Positions 43,409-51,796 of a DNA stretch of 64,000 bases are shown in pieces. The notes beneath the pieces were generated by a model. That model was not told the origin of the DNA, ran no database searches, and saw only the letters and a list, made by a program, of their open reading frames with translations. The stretch is taken from contig NZ_JASZYB010000001.1 of NCBI RefSeq assembly GCF_030317205.1, forward strand, positions 2,790,001 through 2,854,000, read 5' to 3'. Both the position numbers and the translations under genes were made by a program. The DNA is from Variovorax sp. J2L1-78. GTDB taxonomy: Bacteria; Pseudomonadota; Gammaproteobacteria; Burkholderiales; Burkholderiaceae_C. How positions within the stretch are numbered: the first letter of the stretch is position 1; the number at the start of each line of letters is the position of its first letter.

Positions 43409-44881
43409 TCAGGGGGTGACGGGGGCGACGTAGGTCAGCGTGCGTGCGAAGAACCACAGCATGAAGAGGACCAGCGGCGTGTGCACGATGAGTTGCAGGA
43501 AGGTGAAGCCGACGATGTCCCGTGCCCGCAGCGCCAGGACGCCCAGCAGCGGGAGCATCCAGAAGGGATTGATCAGGTTGGGCAGCGCTTCGGCGGCGTT
43601 GTAGACCTGCACGGCCCAGCCCAGGTGCACCTTGAGGTCGTTGGCGGCCTGCATGACGTAAGGCGCCTCGATGATCCACTTGCCACCGCCCGAGGGAATG
43701 AAGAAGCCGAGCACCGCCGAGTAGGCGCCCATCACCACGGCGAAGGTGTCGACCGTCGAGATGCTCACGAAGACATGCGCGATGCGGTCGGACAAGGTGA
43801 CGCCGCCGTCGCCCTTGGCCGCCGTCAGCATCGCCGCGATGGCGCCGTAGAGCGGGAACTGGATGATGACGCCCGAGGTGGCGGGCACCGAACGCGACAC
43901 CGCATCGAGAAAGCTGCGCGGGCGCCAGTGCAGCAGCAGGCCCAGCATGAGGAACAGCAGGTTGTAGGTGTTCAGCGAGGAGATCGCGATCAGCGGACTC
44001 TTGCTCATGAACTCCTGCGCCAGCCAGCCGAAGCCCAGGGCGCACAGCAGCAGCGTGAGCAGCGGACTGCGCTCGAACCATTCGCCCGGGCGACCCGACC
44101 CCGAGGCCGGGGTGGGTGCGGGCTCCGCCAGATCGATGCCCAGGTCCTGCGCGGTCACCGCCCGGTCGGCACCGGGGCTCGACCACCAAGCCACCGCGAT
44201 GGAGACGATCATCAGCACCAGTGCCATGACCGCCGATTGCCAGAGGAAGATGGTCTCGGTGAAGGGAATCACGCCGGTGATCCCCAGGATGCTCCTGGGC
44301 AGGCTGCTCGCATTGGCCTGCAGCTGCGCGGCCGAGGAGCTCAGGCCCAGGGCCCAGGTCGCGCCCATGCCCAGATAGGCGGCAGCGCCCGCCGCGCGGT
44401 AGTCCATGCGCAGTTCGGTTCGACGCGCCAGTGCACGGGCGTAGAGCGCGCTGAAGATGAGGCTGATGCCCCAGTTGAAGAGCGACAGGATCATGCTGAT
44501 CGCGGCCACGTAGGCGATCGCGTGGCGCGCGCTCGAGGGCACCGCGGCGAGCCGCGCGATGAGGCGGGCCGCCGGCGGCGAACTGGCCACCACATAGCCG
44601 CCGATGGCCACCAGCGCCATCTGCATCGTGAAGACGATCAGGCTCCAGAAGCCGTCGCCGAAGGACTTCGCGATCACCTGCGGGCTGGACCCGTTGGCCA
44701 GCGCGGCCAGCGCCACGACCCCGACGGCGATGGCCGCGAAGACGAAGGCATCGGGAAACCAGCGCTCGGCCCAGGCGGTGAAGCGCAGGCCGAGCCGCGT
44801 GAGCAGGCCATCCGACGTCGACGGCCCGGCAGGATGCACCCCGACGGGCAGGGCTGATGGGGAGGAAGAGGTCGGTGGCAT
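43409..44881 (-). CDS. Short-chain fatty acid transporter (AtoE family)
   Basis: A 490-residue membrane protein of the AtoE/TIGR00366 family with about ten to twelve helices. Typical segments include FNWGISLIFSALYAR, PFTETIFLWQSAVM and VLGFFIPSGGGKWIIEAPYV. AtoE proteins import short-chain carboxylates. The ATG at 44881 was chosen because upstream residues are unlike the family and cross the divergent promoter. It is first in the operon with the molybdenum fusion enzyme, hinting that its cargo is the enzyme substrate or product. Confidence 0.9.
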   Translation of the reverse strand: MPPTSSSPSALPVGVHPAGPSTSDGLLTRLGLRFTAWAERWFPDAFVFAAIAVGVVALAALANGSSPQVIAKSFGDGFWSLIVFTMQMALVAIGGYVVASSPPAARLIARLAAVPSSARHAIAYVAAISMILSLFNWGISLIFSALYARALARRTELRMDYRAAGAAAYLGMGATWALGLSSSAAQLQANASSLPRSILGITGVIPFTETIFLWQSAVMALVLMIVSIAVAWWSSPGADRAVTAQDLGIDLAEPAPTPASGSGRPGEWFERSPLLTLLLCALGFGWLAQEFMSKSPLIAISSLNTYNLLFLMLGLLLHWRPRSFLDAVSRSVPATSGVIIQFPLYGAIAAMLTAAKGDGGVTLSDRIAHVFVSISTVDTFAVVMGAYSAVLGFFIPSGGGKWIIEAPYVMQAANDLKVHLGWAVQVYNAAEALPNLINPFWMLPLLGVLALRARDIVGFTFLQLIVHTPLVLFMLWFFARTLTYVAPVTP

Positions 44882-44983
44882 GGGGACTCCTGCGGCGGGC
44901 AACGAGGGACGTCGGGCGGTGGATGCCCGGCAGGGATGCACCGGGCGGCGCCATGCTACCGAGCGCCCCCATGAATTCATAAT

Positions 44984-45010
44984 CTCTATTTTTGATACGA
45001 CGATATAGAG
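44984..45010. promoter_or_regulatory. Inverted repeat, candidate LysR operator
   Basis: CTCTAT-N15-ATAGAG in an A/T-rich patch, unlike the surrounding DNA, between the divergent AtoE and LysR genes; it ends seven bases before the LysR start codon. It probably mediates autoregulation and activation of the transporter operon. Confidence 0.5.
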
Positions 45011-45017
45011 TAGATCT

Positions 45018-45968
45018 ATGTCCATCACGCTCAAGCAACTGCAGCACTTCGTCGCGGCCGCGCACATGGGCCAGGTCTCGCGCGCCGCGCTGCGCTGCTA
45101 CGTCAGCCAGCCATCGCTGACCACTTCGCTGAAGAACCTGGAGGCGACGCTGAAGGTGCCGCTGTTCACGCGGCATGCCGACGGCCTGCGTCTGACGGTA
45201 CAGGGCGAGGGCTTCCTGCGGCACGCCGAGCACATGCTCAGCACGCTGGACGCGGCCGTGGCCGAAACCCGCAACGCCACGTCGTCGGTGGCGGGCCATG
45301 TGCGCATCGCCATCACCGACACCGTCTCGGAATACCTGCTGCCCAAGGTGATCGCGACCGTGCGGCGCCAGTTGCCGCTGATCGCCTTCGAGCCGGTGGA
45401 GCGCAACCGCATCGAGATCGAGGACGGGTTACGCAGCGGCGAGTTCGACCTGGCGGTGGTGCTGGTGTCGAACCTCTCGACCGCGGCCGACATCCGGCGC
45501 GAGAACCTGCTGAAGTCGCCACGGCGGCTGTGGACTGCGCTCGACCACCCGCTGGTGCAGAAGAAGTCGGTGTCGCTGCGCGAGATCGCCGCCCTGCCCT
45601 ATGTGCTGCTCGACATGGACGAACATGTGGAGACGGTCGACCGCTACTGGAGCGCACAGAAGCTCAAGCCCAAGGTCGTGTTCCGGACGAAGTCGATCGA
45701 GGCGGTGCGCAGCCTGGTGGCGCAGAACGTGGGCGTGACGATCCTGTCCGACCTGGTGTTCCGCCCATGGTCACACGACGGCGGACGCATCCGCCGCACC
45801 GTCACGTCGACCGCGGTGCCGTCGATGGACCTGGGCCTGGCCTACCGCAGGGGTGCCGTGCTGTCGGATGCGACCACGGCTTTCGCCGATGCCCTGCGGC
45901 TGCTCGCCAAGACGCTCACGCGCGAGTCACAGCCGCGCGCGCTGGAGGAGGCAGGCGAGCCGCGCTGA
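45018..45968 (+). CDS. LysR-family regulator of the AtoE/molybdenum-enzyme operon
   Basis: A 316-residue LysR regulator. The helix-turn-helix spans about residues 1-62 (LKQLQHFVAAAHMGQVSRAA, SQPSLTTSLKNLEATLKVPL). The effector domain includes FEPVERNRIEIEDGLRSGEF and VAQNVGVTILSDLVF. It is divergent from the AtoE gene; an inverted repeat sits between them. It is convergent with the beta-propeller lipoprotein gene after 12 bases. Confidence 0.92.
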   Translation: MSITLKQLQHFVAAAHMGQVSRAALRCYVSQPSLTTSLKNLEATLKVPLFTRHADGLRLTVQGEGFLRHAEHMLSTLDAAVAETRNATSSVAGHVRIAITDTVSEYLLPKVIATVRRQLPLIAFEPVERNRIEIEDGLRSGEFDLAVVLVSNLSTAADIRRENLLKSPRRLWTALDHPLVQKKSVSLREIAALPYVLLDMDEHVETVDRYWSAQKLKPKVVFRTKSIEAVRSLVAQNVGVTILSDLVFRPWSHDGGRIRRTVTSTAVPSMDLGLAYRRGAVLSDATTAFADALRLLAKTLTRESQPRALEEAGEPR

Positions 45969-45980
45969 CGCCTGCGCAGG

Positions 45981-47177
45981 TCAGTGCGTCACGCGCCCGC
46001 GCATCGCCGCCGGGTGCCCGGCCAGGCCGAAGGACTTGCCGGTGTCGACCAGCGTGTCGCCTTCGACGCGCAGGATGCTCACGTCCTGGTCGATGAAGTT
46101 GCCCACATAGAGGTACTTGCCGTCGGCGCTGAACACGGCGCCCTCGGGCAGGCCGCGCACGACGACCTCGTTGCTGCGCGTGACCTTCTTGCCGTCGATC
46201 TTGAGCGCCACCACCGAGCCGTTGCGGTTGTAGAAGTACGCGCTCTTCGACGCGTTGCTGCCGCGCAGGATGACCGCCACGGCCAGCTTGCCGGTCGGGC
46301 TCACGGCCAGGCCTTCGGGACCGTCGCCGACCACCACCTTGTCGATCACGCGCGGCGGCGTGGCTTCGAGGTCGATCACGCTCACGGTGTCGACCTGGCC
46401 ATCGGACGCGCCCGAGTTGCCGTTGTCGGCCGTGAGCGCCAGCTTGCCATCGGGCGTGACGTCGACGTTGTACGGCCACAGGCCGGCCGCGAGGTCGACC
46501 TTGTTGTACGTGACCTTCTCGCCGTCGACGTCGAGCAGCGCGATCTTGTGGCTCGGGAACTTGGCCGCCAGCGCGCGTCGGCCGTCGGGCGTGAAGCGCA
46601 CGTGCGCCACCGATTCACCGATGACCACCGTGTCGATCAGCGTCACCTTCTGCCCGGCGATGCGCAGCACGCTCACCGAGTTGTCAGCCCGGTTGGCCAC
46701 CAGCGCCAGCGTGCCGGCCTTGTTGATCGACAGGCCCGAGGGCTGCCGGCCGATGACCAGCGTGTCGATCAGCTTTGGCGGGTTGGCGGCAAGGTCGATC
46801 ACGAAGAGGCGGTTGTCGGGCACCTGCTTGCGCACGCCGTTCTCTTCCACCACGTTGAGCGAATTGGCGACCAGCGCGAGCCGCTCGTCGGCGGTGATGG
46901 CCAGGTTAGTCGGCGGGCCGGCGATGGTGTTGTCCAACGCCAGCGTGCCGACGACCTTCGGCGCCAGCGGGTCGGTGCCGATGTCGAGCACCTGCAGGCT
47001 GTCGCGGCCGCGCGGTGCGAGCACCACGGCGCCGGCGTCGGTCCACGATTGCTTCTCGTCGTTGGCGACCAGCATCAGCTGTCGCTGCGTGCCGGGTGCG
47101 GGCAGGCCGCCGCAGCCGGCGAGGAAGGCGGTCGCGGCGAGGGTCGCCAGGCCGAGGCGAAGGAAAGGGGTGCGCAT
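45981..47177 (-). CDS. YncE-like beta-propeller lipoprotein
   Basis: A 398-residue exported protein with a signal peptide ending in the lipobox LAGC (Cys22). The mature part is built of repeated propeller blades, each ending in motifs such as NLAITADERLALVANS, GLSINKAGTLALVANR, NVDVTPDGKLALTADN and GLAVSPTGKLAVAV. This is typical of the YncE/lactonase_3 seven-blade family. No catalytic residues can be assigned; a periplasmic scaffold or DNA/metal-binding role are options. Terminal gene between convergent LysR and the plsC-like gene. Confidence 0.88.
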   Translation of the reverse strand: MRTPFLRLGLATLAATAFLAGCGGLPAPGTQRQLMLVANDEKQSWTDAGAVVLAPRGRDSLQVLDIGTDPLAPKVVGTLALDNTIAGPPTNLAITADERLALVANSLNVVEENGVRKQVPDNRLFVIDLAANPPKLIDTLVIGRQPSGLSINKAGTLALVANRADNSVSVLRIAGQKVTLIDTVVIGESVAHVRFTPDGRRALAAKFPSHKIALLDVDGEKVTYNKVDLAAGLWPYNVDVTPDGKLALTADNGNSGASDGQVDTVSVIDLEATPPRVIDKVVVGDGPEGLAVSPTGKLAVAVILRGSNASKSAYFYNRNGSVVALKIDGKKVTRSNEVVVRGLPEGAVFSADGKYLYVGNFIDQDVSILRVEGDTLVDTGKSFGLAGHPAAMRGRVTH

Positions 47178-47267
47178 GGTGTCTCCTGTTGTTGTGTGCT
47201 GCGGCGCGCGCCGCGGAGCGCATCGTAGCCGCGCCCGCGGCGCATCGGCACCCGGTCGAACCAGCGC

Positions 47268-48011
47268 TCAGCGCATCGCGTCGCGCAGCGCCACCACGTC
47301 GGCGTGCAGCGACTGCGCCCAGGCGCGGCGGTCACGGTCGGCCGCGGGCTGCAGCTCGCCGAAGCGCACCACCGCCAGCAGCGGCGGAGCCGTCAGCGTG
47401 CGCCACAGCGAACCGACCAGGCTGTCGTCGCCCACGTAGAGCGGGGCCGGGCTGGTCTCGCCCGTGGCGGCATCGGCAAAGCGCAGCGCCGCCGGCAGCA
47501 CCGGTGCGCCGGAGACGATCGCCGCCTGCAGCAGGTTGGCATGGAAGGGCAGCACGCCGCGGCCGTCGCTGGTGGTGCCTTCGGGGAACACCGCCACGAT
47601 GTCGCCGTTGCGCAGGGCCTCGGCCATGTGATGCACCACACGCAACGCATCGCGCCGACTCTCGCGCTCGATGAAGAGCGTGCCGGCGCCCACGGCCAGC
47701 GTACCGACCACCGGCCAGTGGTGCACGCCGGCCTTGGAGACGAAGCGCACATGGCGCGCGGCATGCACGGCCACGATGTCGAGCCACGAGAGGTGGTTGC
47801 ACACCACCAGGGCCGGGCCTGTCGCCGGCGGCGTGCCCTGCACCTCCAGCCGGATGCCCATGATGGCGAGCATTCGTTCGGCCCACTGCTGCACGCGCGC
47901 ATCGCGCTCGGGCTGCGGCATGCCATCGAAGTGCCGGCGGATGGTCCACCAGCCGCTCACCATATGGGCGACGGCGCGCAACAGCTTCCCGCAGGCGAGC
48001 AGCGAACGCAT
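47268..48011 (-). CDS. 1-acyl-sn-glycerol-3-phosphate acyltransferase family (PlsC-like)
   Basis: A 247-residue lysophospholipid acyltransferase. The catalytic NHxxxxD motif is NHLSWLD (about residue 78), followed by the substrate motif FPEGTT and a downstream APVLPAAL segment. It has one N-terminal hydrophobic region and would acylate lysophosphatidate or a related lipid at the inner membrane. It begins four bases after the pseudo-dihydroorotase stop, as in other Burkholderiales, forming the end of the pyr run. Confidence 0.9.
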   Translation of the reverse strand: MRSLLACGKLLRAVAHMVSGWWTIRRHFDGMPQPERDARVQQWAERMLAIMGIRLEVQGTPPATGPALVVCNHLSWLDIVAVHAARHVRFVSKAGVHHWPVVGTLAVGAGTLFIERESRRDALRVVHHMAEALRNGDIVAVFPEGTTSDGRGVLPFHANLLQAAIVSGAPVLPAALRFADAATGETSPAPLYVGDDSLVGSLWRTLTAPPLLAVVRFGELQPAADRDRRAWAQSLHADVVALRDAMR

Positions 48012-48015
48012 GGCG

Positions 48016-49302
48016 TCAGTCGGCGCCGATGGCCTCGTGCACGACGCGTCCGCCCACCAGCGTGAAGCGCGCGCGGCCCTGCAGGGCGTAGCCGATGAAG
48101 GGCGTGTGCTTGCCCTGGCTGCGCAACGCATCGGCGTCGACCTGCCATTCGAGCGACGGGTCGATCACGCACAGGTCGGCGGCCGCGCCGGCGGACAGTG
48201 CACCGACGCCGGGTGCGCCGATCAGCTTCGCGGGCGCCGAGGTCACGACCTCCAGGGCACGCGCCAGGCCGGCGCCGCTGCGCTCGCCCCACTGCAGCGC
48301 CAGCGGCAGCAGCAGTTCGAGGCCGGTGGCCCCCGGCTCGCTCTCGGCGAAGGGCAGCGTCTTGGCATCGGCGTCGACCGGCGTGTGGTCGGACACCAGC
48401 ACGTCGATGGTGCCGTCGGCCAGCGCCGCCGACAGCGCGTCGCGGTCGCGCTGCTGGCGCAGCGGCGGGTTCAGCCGCGCACGGCTGTCGAAGAAGCCGA
48501 TGTCGGTGTCGGTCAGGTGCAGCGAGTTGATGCTGACGTCGCAGCTCACCGGCAGGCCATCGACCTTGGCGGCGCGCACCAGCGACACGCCGGCCGCGCT
48601 CGACAGGCGGCACAGGTGCACGCGGGCACCGGTGCTCTTCATCAGTTCGAAGATCGTGAAGAGCGCGATGGTCTCGGCCGCTACCGGCACGCCGGCCAGG
48701 CCCAGGCGCGTGGCGAGCGCGCCGCTGGCGGCCACGCCCTTGCCCAGGTCGCGGTCCTGCGGGCGCAGCCAGATCGTGTAGCCGAAGGTGGCGGCGTACG
48801 ACAGCGCGCGCTGCAGCACCTGCGTGTTGGTCAGGGGCACGTCGGCCTGGCTGAAGCCGACGCAGCCGGCTTCGGTCAGCGCGACCATCTCGGTCAGGAC
48901 CTCGCCGGCCAGGCTGCGCGTGACGGCGCCTAGCGGGAAGAGGCGCGCGCGCTGCAGCTTCTCGGCGCGGAACTTCAGCATCTCGACCAGGCCGGGCTCG
49001 TCGAGCACCGGGTCGGTGTCGGGCGGGCAGACCAGGCTGGTCACGCCACCAGCCACGGCCGCGGTCATCTCGCTGTCGAGCATGCCTTCGTGCTCGTAGC
49101 CCGGCTCGCGCAGGCGCGCCGCCAGGTCGACGAGTCCGGGCGCCACGATGCAGCCCGCGGCGTCGAGCGTGCGCTCGGCCCGGAAGTCGCTGGGCGTGCG
49201 CCCGATCGCGAGGATCTTGCCATCGGCGATGGCGACATCGCCCGGCTGGTCGAGCCCGGACGCCGGGTCGATCACCCGGCCGTTCGTGATGAGGATGTTC
49301 AT
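48016..49302 (-). CDS. pyrX: Dihydroorotase-like protein lacking metal ligands (PyrC', PyrX)
   Basis: A 428-residue amidohydrolase-fold protein of the dihydroorotase family. The metal-binding H-x-H of true dihydroorotases is changed: the motif reads [12 protein letters not shown], so both histidines are lost. The later histidines are altered too (SINSLHLTD, and SDHTPVD for the usual DHAPH). Such non-catalytic homologues are known partners that hold aspartate transcarbamoylase dodecamers together in pseudomonads. The ATGA overlap with pyrB supports this role. A separate active pyrC is expected elsewhere. Confidence 0.88.
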   Translation of the reverse strand: MNILITNGRVIDPASGLDQPGDVAIADGKILAIGRTPSDFRAERTLDAAGCIVAPGLVDLAARLREPGYEHEGMLDSEMTAAVAGGVTSLVCPPDTDPVLDEPGLVEMLKFRAEKLQRARLFPLGAVTRSLAGEVLTEMVALTEAGCVGFSQADVPLTNTQVLQRALSYAATFGYTIWLRPQDRDLGKGVAASGALATRLGLAGVPVAAETIALFTIFELMKSTGARVHLCRLSSAAGVSLVRAAKVDGLPVSCDVSINSLHLTDTDIGFFDSRARLNPPLRQQRDRDALSAALADGTIDVLVSDHTPVDADAKTLPFAESEPGATGLELLLPLALQWGERSGAGLARALEVVTSAPAKLIGAPGVGALSAGAAADLCVIDPSLEWQVDADALRSQGKHTPFIGYALQGRARFTLVGGRVVHEAIGAD

Positions 49303-50261
49303 GCTTCGTTGCCCGCGACGATGCTCATCACGGCCATGCGGACCGCGATGCCGAAAGTGACCTGCGGCAGGATCACGCTCTGCTTGCCGTCGACCACCGC
49401 CGAGTCGATCTCGACGCCGCGGTTGATCGGGCCCGGGTGCATCACGATGCAGTCGGGCTTGGCCAGCTGCAGCTTCTCGGGCGTGAGGCCGTAGGTCTTG
49501 AAGAATTCCTGGCTCGACGGCAGCAGCGCGCCACTCATGCGCTCGTTCTGCAGGCGCAGCATGATGACGACGTCGCAGTCCTTGATGCCCTCTTCGAGCG
49601 TGTGGCACACGCGCACGCCCATGCCGGCCATGTCGCCGGGCACCAGCGTCTTGGGGCCGACGACGCGCACCTCGGCGCAACCAAGCGTGGTGAGCGCGTG
49701 GATGTCGGAGCGCGCCACGCGCGAATGCAGCACATCGCCGACGATCGCGACCGTGAGGTTCGCGAAGTCCTTCTTGTAGTGCCGGATCGTGAACATGTCG
49801 AGCAGCCCCTGCGTCGGGTGCGCATGGCGGCCGTCGCCCGCGTTCACCACGTGCACGTGCGGCGCCACGTGCTGCGCGATCAGGTAGGGCGCGCCCGACT
49901 CGCTGTGGCGCACGACGAAGATGTCGGCCGCCATCGCCGAGAGGTTGGCGATGGTGTCGAGCAGCGACTCGCCCTTGCTCGCCGACGAACGCGCGATGTC
50001 GAGGTTGAGCACGTCGGCCGACAGCCGCTTGGCCGCGATCTCGAAAGTGGTGCGGGTGCGCGTCGAGTTCTCGAAGAAGAGGTTGAACACGCTCTTGCCG
50101 CGCAGCAGCGGCACCTTCTTCACCTCGCGATCAGAGACGCTGGTGAAGTTCGCGGCCGTGTCCAGGATGTGCGTGAGGATGCTTTTGGGCAAGCCCTCGA
50201 TCGACAGCAGGTGGATCAGCTCGCCGTTCTTGTTGAGTTGCGGGTTGCGCTTGTAGAGCAC
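49299..50261 (-). CDS. pyrB: Aspartate carbamoyltransferase catalytic subunit
   Basis: A 320-residue transcarbamoylase catalysing the first committed step of pyrimidine synthesis, carbamoyl phosphate plus aspartate to carbamoyl aspartate. The carbamoyl-phosphate motif is [26 protein letters not shown] and the aspartate-binding segment with RLQNER also match. There is no fused regulatory subunit, as in the class A enzymes that associate with PyrC'. It starts one base after the pyrR stop. Confidence 0.96.
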   Translation of the reverse strand: MLYKRNPQLNKNGELIHLLSIEGLPKSILTHILDTAANFTSVSDREVKKVPLLRGKSVFNLFFENSTRTRTTFEIAAKRLSADVLNLDIARSSASKGESLLDTIANLSAMAADIFVVRHSESGAPYLIAQHVAPHVHVVNAGDGRHAHPTQGLLDMFTIRHYKKDFANLTVAIVGDVLHSRVARSDIHALTTLGCAEVRVVGPKTLVPGDMAGMGVRVCHTLEEGIKDCDVVIMLRLQNERMSGALLPSSQEFFKTYGLTPEKLQLAKPDCIVMHPGPINRGVEIDSAVVDGKQSVILPQVTFGIAVRMAVMSIVAGNEA

Positions 50262-50262
50262 C

Positions 50263-50757
50263 TCAGGCCTCCTTCACGTCGAAGCTGAACGCACCACTCT
50301 CGCTGCGCGCCAGGGCCAGCGATCGCGTGGCGGGCAGCGTGAGTGTCGCGGCCGCGAAGTCGGCCGCCACCGGCAGCTCGCGCCCGCCGCGATCGACCAG
50401 CACCGCCAGCCGCACGCACGCCGGCCGGCCGAAGTCGAACAGCTCGTTGAGCACGGCGCGGATGGTGCGGCCGGTGTAGAGCACGTCGTCAAGCAGCAGC
50501 ACGTCGGCGCCGTTCACGTCGAAGGGCAGCGCGGTCTGCGCGCTCGACGACAGGCCGCGGCGCGCGAAGTCGTCGCGGTGCATGGCCGACGAGATGACGC
50601 CGGGTGCACCCGCCAGGCCCAGGTCCTTCTGCAGGCGCTCGACCAGCCAGGCGCCGCCGGAGGTGATGCCGACCAGGCGGGTGTCGGGCCGCATCAGCGC
50701 TTGCACGCCGCGCAGCAGGTCGCGGTACAGCGCCTGCGCTTCGGGAATGGAGTTCAA
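50263..50757 (-). CDS. pyrR: Pyrimidine operon regulator / uracil phosphoribosyltransferase
   Basis: A 164-residue PRTase-fold PyrR. The PRPP-binding motif is [18 protein letters not shown]; the region [13 protein letters not shown] forms another phosphate loop. It probably has uracil phosphoribosyltransferase activity; RNA-binding attenuation as in Bacillus is unproven in betaproteobacteria, and no obvious anti-terminator hairpin was seen upstream. Overlaps ruvX by four bases (ATGA). Confidence 0.93.
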   Translation of the reverse strand: MNSIPEAQALYRDLLRGVQALMRPDTRLVGITSGGAWLVERLQKDLGLAGAPGVISSAMHRDDFARRGLSSSAQTALPFDVNGADVLLLDDVLYTGRTIRAVLNELFDFGRPACVRLAVLVDRGGRELPVAADFAAATLTLPATRSLALARSESGAFSFDVKEA

Positions 50758-51200
50758 GGAAGGCTCCTCAGGAATTGCTCAAGGATGATGCAGGCCGATG
50801 CGGCGTCGGCGTCGCGGGCGCCGGAGGCGAGCGCCTCGGTCGTGCTGTAGCGCTCGTCGACCTCGTACACCGGCAGGTTGAAGCGGCCGCGCAGCTGGCG
50901 CGCGAACTTCTGCGCGGCGCGGGTGTTGTCATGGGCGGCGCCGTCGGGGTGGAAGGGCACGCCGATCACCAGCGCGTCAGGCTGCCATTCCTTGATGCGC
51001 GCGGCCACCTGCACGAAGCGCGCGTCACCTTCGGCCTTGATGGTCGGCTGCGGCGACGCGGTGCCGAGCAGCCGGTTGCCGGTGGCGACGCCGGTGCGCT
51101 TCTGGCCGTAATCGAAGGCCAGGAAGCTCTGGAAATGGGACGGGACGGTGACGGAAGGAGCGGGGGCGGAGGCAGGAGCGTCGGGCATGACGGCCTTCAT
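50754..51200 (-). CDS. ruvX: Holliday-junction resolvase-like protein RuvX (YqgF)
   Basis: A 148-residue RNase H-fold protein of the YqgF family. The first catalytic Asp is in FLAFDYGQKRTGVA; the later acidic motifs are in VYEVDERYSTTEA and DADAASACIILEQFL. It is implicated in pre-16S rRNA 5'-end processing. A Pro/Ala-rich extension of about 24 residues precedes the domain. Its ATG overlaps the yqgE stop as ATGA. Confidence 0.93.
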   Translation of the reverse strand: MKAVMPDAPASAPAPSVTVPSHFQSFLAFDYGQKRTGVATGNRLLGTASPQPTIKAEGDARFVQVAARIKEWQPDALVIGVPFHPDGAAHDNTRAAQKFARQLRGRFNLPVYEVDERYSTTEALASGARDADAASACIILEQFLRSLP

Positions 51201-51796
51201 GCGTGGCCGGCGTCCGGGGACAGCTTCCAGGCCTCCAGCCCCAGCAGCAGCAGCGCCTTGTCGTAGCGCTGCTCGACGGGCGTGTCGAAGATGACGGCCG
51301 GGTCGGCACCGACGGTGAGCCAGCTGTTCTCGGCCAGTTCGCTTTCGAGCTGGCCCTCGCTCCAGGCCGAATAGCCGAGCGACACCAGCACCTTGCGCGG
51401 ACCGGCCCCGGTGGCGAGTGCCTCCAGCACGTCCTTCGAGGTGGTCATCTCGAGGCCGCCGGGGATCGTCATGGTCGACGCGTAGACCGATTCCTCGGGC
51501 TTGTCGGCGTCGGCGAAGACCGGCTCGTGCAGCACGAAGCCACGCTCGGTCTGCATCGGGCCGCCCTGGAACACCGGCGCGTCGCCGAGCTCGGGGCGCG
51601 AGAGGTGCAGCTCGATCTTCTCGAACAGCACCTTGAGGTTGATGTCGCTGGGCTTGTTGATGACAAGGCCGAGCGCGCCGCGCTCGCTGTGCTCGCAGAG
51701 GTAGACCACGCTGCGGTTGAAGACCTGGTCCGACAGCCCCGGCATCGCGATCAGGAAATGATGCGTGAGGTTCATCGGGGCAGAATCGGAGGACAT
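51197..51796 (-). CDS. yqgE: YqgE/AlgH family protein (UPF0301)
   Basis: A 199-residue UPF0301 protein of unknown mechanism, conserved immediately upstream of ruvX in proteobacteria. Signature segments are FLIAMPGLSDQVFNRSVVYL, GALGLVINKP and VFQGGPM. The ATG at 51796 overlaps the photolyase ATG in CATG; a later start (MNLTHHF, 51775) would leave 19 bases between the divergent genes and fits the family start better. Confidence 0.93.
   Translation of the reverse strand: MSSDSAPMNLTHHFLIAMPGLSDQVFNRSVVYLCEHSERGALGLVINKPSDINLKVLFEKIELHLSRPELGDAPVFQGGPMQTERGFVLHEPVFADADKPEESVYASTMTIPGGLEMTTSKDVLEALATGAGPRKVLVSLGYSAWSEGQLESELAENSWLTVGADPAVIFDTPVEQRYDKALLLLGLEAWKLSPDAGHA

Noticed and set aside
41423..44857. 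A 1144-codon plus-strand frame
   Set aside because: Antisense shadow of the molybdenum fusion enzyme and AtoE-type transporter; no motifs.
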